Part shown: in pieces, positions 5,937-7,399 of the stretch
Layout of the letters: each line of letters begins with the position of its first letter
Numbering within the stretch: the first letter of the stretch is position 1
From: Xanthobacteraceae bacterium
Lineage (GTDB): Bacteria > Pseudomonadota > Alphaproteobacteria > Rhizobiales > Xanthobacteraceae
NCBI GenBank assembly: GCA_030037185.1
Contig: JASHRR010000182.1
Span: forward strand, 1-7,399
Reading direction: 5' to 3'
Length of the DNA stretch: 7,399 nucleotides
Notes under the pieces: model-generated
What the model was told of the DNA's origin: nothing
Seen by the model: only the letters and a program-made list of their open reading frames with translations
Database searches by the model: none
Translations under genes and position numbers: made by a program

Positions 5937-7399
5937 GTGAATCGTGCGGAACTTCTCAGGCCACATTCACGCACCACGATGCAGTTGTCGCTGCCCTTCC
6001 CTCCCGCGCAAAACAGGCAGGAAAGGCGAGAGTCGCCGCCTGCGTCATCGCGCGTGTTCACTATTCCGGCGTCGGCGCCGTTTCTGCCGACGCTGATCCG
6101 CGCTCTGCGCGAGGGCCGGCTGGTCGAGGGTTTCACTCCGAGGCCGCTTGATTTTGCGGAGGTCACCATATTTCTGCCGACACGGCGCGCCTGCCGGCTT
6201 GCCAGCCACACGTTTTTGCAGGTGCTCGACGCCGACGCGGCGGTGCTGCCGCGCTTCGTGCCCATCGGTGATATCGATGAGGACGAATTTGTCTTCGCCG
6301 ACATCGCGACGGGCGATGTCGCGGCGGACGTTCTCGCCCTGCCGCCGGCCGTCGGCGCACTGGAGCGGCGCTTTCTGCTGGCGCAGCTGGTGCGCAAATG
6401 GACCGAGCGGATCGCGCCCCCAGCCGGAGAGACGCCACTTGTGATGCGCCATCCGGCTGCCGCGCTGGCGCTGGCCGACGACCTCGCCAGGCTTATGGAC
6501 GATATGCTGACCCGTGAGGTCCCGTGGCAGCGCCTGGACGGGCTGGTGCCCGATGAACTCGATGAGTATTGGAAGCTGACGCTTCGCTTCCTGCAGATCG
6601 CCCGCGAGGTGTGGCCTGGCATTCTTGCCGAGCGCAGCGCCATCGAACCGGCGATGCGGCGCGACCGCTTGATCGCTGCCGAAGCTCGCCGCTTGGCATC
6701 ACACCCGCGCAGACCCGTCATTGCCGCGGGTTCAACCGGCTCGATGCCGGCAACCGCCAAGCTGCTCGCCGCCATTGCGGGGCTGCCCCACGGGGCCGTC
6801 GTGCTTCCCGGCCTCGACACCGAGCTTGATGAGGAATCGTGGAACGCTATCGGCGGCGTGGCGCAGCCAGGATCTGCGGCGCTTCCGTCAGCCCCCGGAC
6901 ATCCGCAGTTCGCTTTGCATGCGTTTCTTGCCCGCATCGGCCTTGGGCGCCGGGAGGTCGGGATTCTTGCGCCGCCATCACCCCACGGCCGCGAGATATT
7001 GGTGAGCGAAGCGCTGCGCCCCGCGGTTACCAGCGATAAATGGCGCACCCGGCTCAAGGAGATCGGCGCGGCGGTGGCGCCGGCGCTTGCCGGCGTCACC
7101 GTCATCGCGGCCGCCAACGCGGAAGAAGAGGCGCTCGCGATTGCGGTGTCGTTGCGCGAGGTGCAGTCGGAACCGGAGCGCACGGCCGCGCTGGTGACGC
7201 CGGACCGCGCGCTGGCACGGCGGGTCGCGGTGATGTTGCGGCGCTGGAACATCGTGGCCGATGATTCAGGCGGCGACCCGCTTGCGGACAGTCAGGCCGG
7301 AGTTTTCTGCCGGCTTGTCGCCGATGCGGCGGTTTCAGCACTTGCGCCGCCGCGGCTGTTGGCGCTGCTCAAGCATCCGCTGGCGCGGTTCGGCGCCGA
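5937..7399 (+). CDS. addB: Double-strand break repair protein AddB (N-terminal part, cut by window edge)
   Basis: This is the first 487 codons of AddB, the partner of AddA in the helicase-nuclease that processes DNA double-strand ends and loads RecA at Chi-like sites. Alphaproteobacterial AddB proteins are about 1000 residues, so roughly half is present. Recognisable blocks are VFTIPASAPFLPTLIRAL (40-57), IFLPTRRACRLA (78-89), GSTGSMPATAKLL (265-277) and VVLPGLD (288-294). No Walker A GxGK[T/S] is seen at the N-terminus where Firmicute AddB has one; IPASAPFL occupies that place, as I recall for the alphaproteobacterial family. The C-terminal nuclease and Fe-S cysteines lie outside the window. 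The GTG at 5937 is chosen on its ribosome binding site; family members usually begin near residue 39, so the ATG at 5979 or GTG at 6054 are alternatives. It follows murU by 94 bp on the same strand; addA normally follows. Confidence 0.93.
   Translation, partial: MNRAELLRPHSRTTMQLSLPFPPAQNRQERRESPPASSRVFTIPASAPFLPTLIRALREGRLVEGFTPRPLDFAEVTIFLPTRRACRLASHTFLQVLDADAAVLPRFVPIGDIDEDEFVFADIATGDVAADVLALPPAVGALERRFLLAQLVRKWTERIAPPAGETPLVMRHPAAALALADDLARLMDDMLTREVPWQRLDGLVPDELDEYWKLTLRFLQIAREVWPGILAERSAIEPAMRRDRLIAAEARRLASHPRRPVIAAGSTGSMPATAKLLAAIAGLPHGAVVLPGLDTELDEESWNAIGGVAQPGSAALPSAPGHPQFALHAFLARIGLGRREVGILAPPSPHGREILVSEALRPAVTSDKWRTRLKEIGAAVAPALAGVTVIAAANAEEEALAIAVSLREVQSEPERTAALVTPDRALARRVAVMLRRWNIVADDSGGDPLADSQAGVFCRLVADAAVSALAPPRLLALLKHPLARFGA

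Noticed and set aside
4838..7252. Very long minus-strand open frame (804 codons) antisense to murU and addB
   Set aside because: Its product is Arg/Ser/Ala-rich with no domain, and it lies exactly opposite two well-recognised genes. Long antisense frames are expected in GC-rich coding DNA.
1..7399. CRISPR array, tRNA or rRNA genes, intact insertion sequence
   Set aside because: No regularly spaced direct repeats, no tRNA cloverleaf or rRNA segment, and no transposase or integrase frame could be recognised.

Overview
The window looks like a GC-rich alphaproteobacterial chromosome, most likely Hyphomicrobiales (Bradyrhizobium/Rhodopseudomonas-like). The evidence is the run of tsaE-sugar kinase fusion, MurU-like nucleotidyltransferase and alphaproteobacterial-type addB in one direction, together with the protein sequences themselves. 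This taxonomic reading rests on recalled family knowledge; no search was run.

Left half (1-2650, minus strand): the N-terminal 389 residues of an FtsH AAA+ protease run off the left edge. A gene-free stretch of about 750 bp follows. Then comes a complete secreted alpha/beta hydrolase of 243 aa with a signal peptide and a full Ser-Asp-His triad. The gene-free stretch holds two clean inverted repeats and, at about 1585-1800, a densely structured block. That block resembles, from memory, a HEARO/IscB-type omega RNA without its nuclease gene. This is the most interesting element here, but it is unproven.

Middle (2651-3329): a gene-poor divergent region between the hydrolase and the plus-strand operon. 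It carries a likely hydrolase ribosome binding site, a weak promoter candidate and an AT-rich patch just before the operon. It also has a stretch of open frames on both strands that I do not recognise and that may be degraded mobile or duplicated DNA.

Right half (3330-7399, plus strand): a core-type gene run. The first gene fuses TsaE (ATPase of the tRNA t6A machinery) to an AmgK-like amino-sugar kinase. The second is a MurU-like nucleotidyltransferase. AmgK plus MurU form the anabolic muropeptide-recycling route (MurNAc to MurNAc-1-phosphate to UDP-MurNAc), so the C-terminal half of the first protein and the second gene probably work together. The third gene is the 5' part of addB, a subunit of the AddAB double-strand-break repair nuclease, cut by the right edge. 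Three GANTC (CcrM-type methylation) sites lie within 19 bp in the murU-addB gap. My working picture is a conserved operon on the right next to an accessory segment (ftsH paralogue, secreted hydrolase, possible transposon-derived RNA) on the left.
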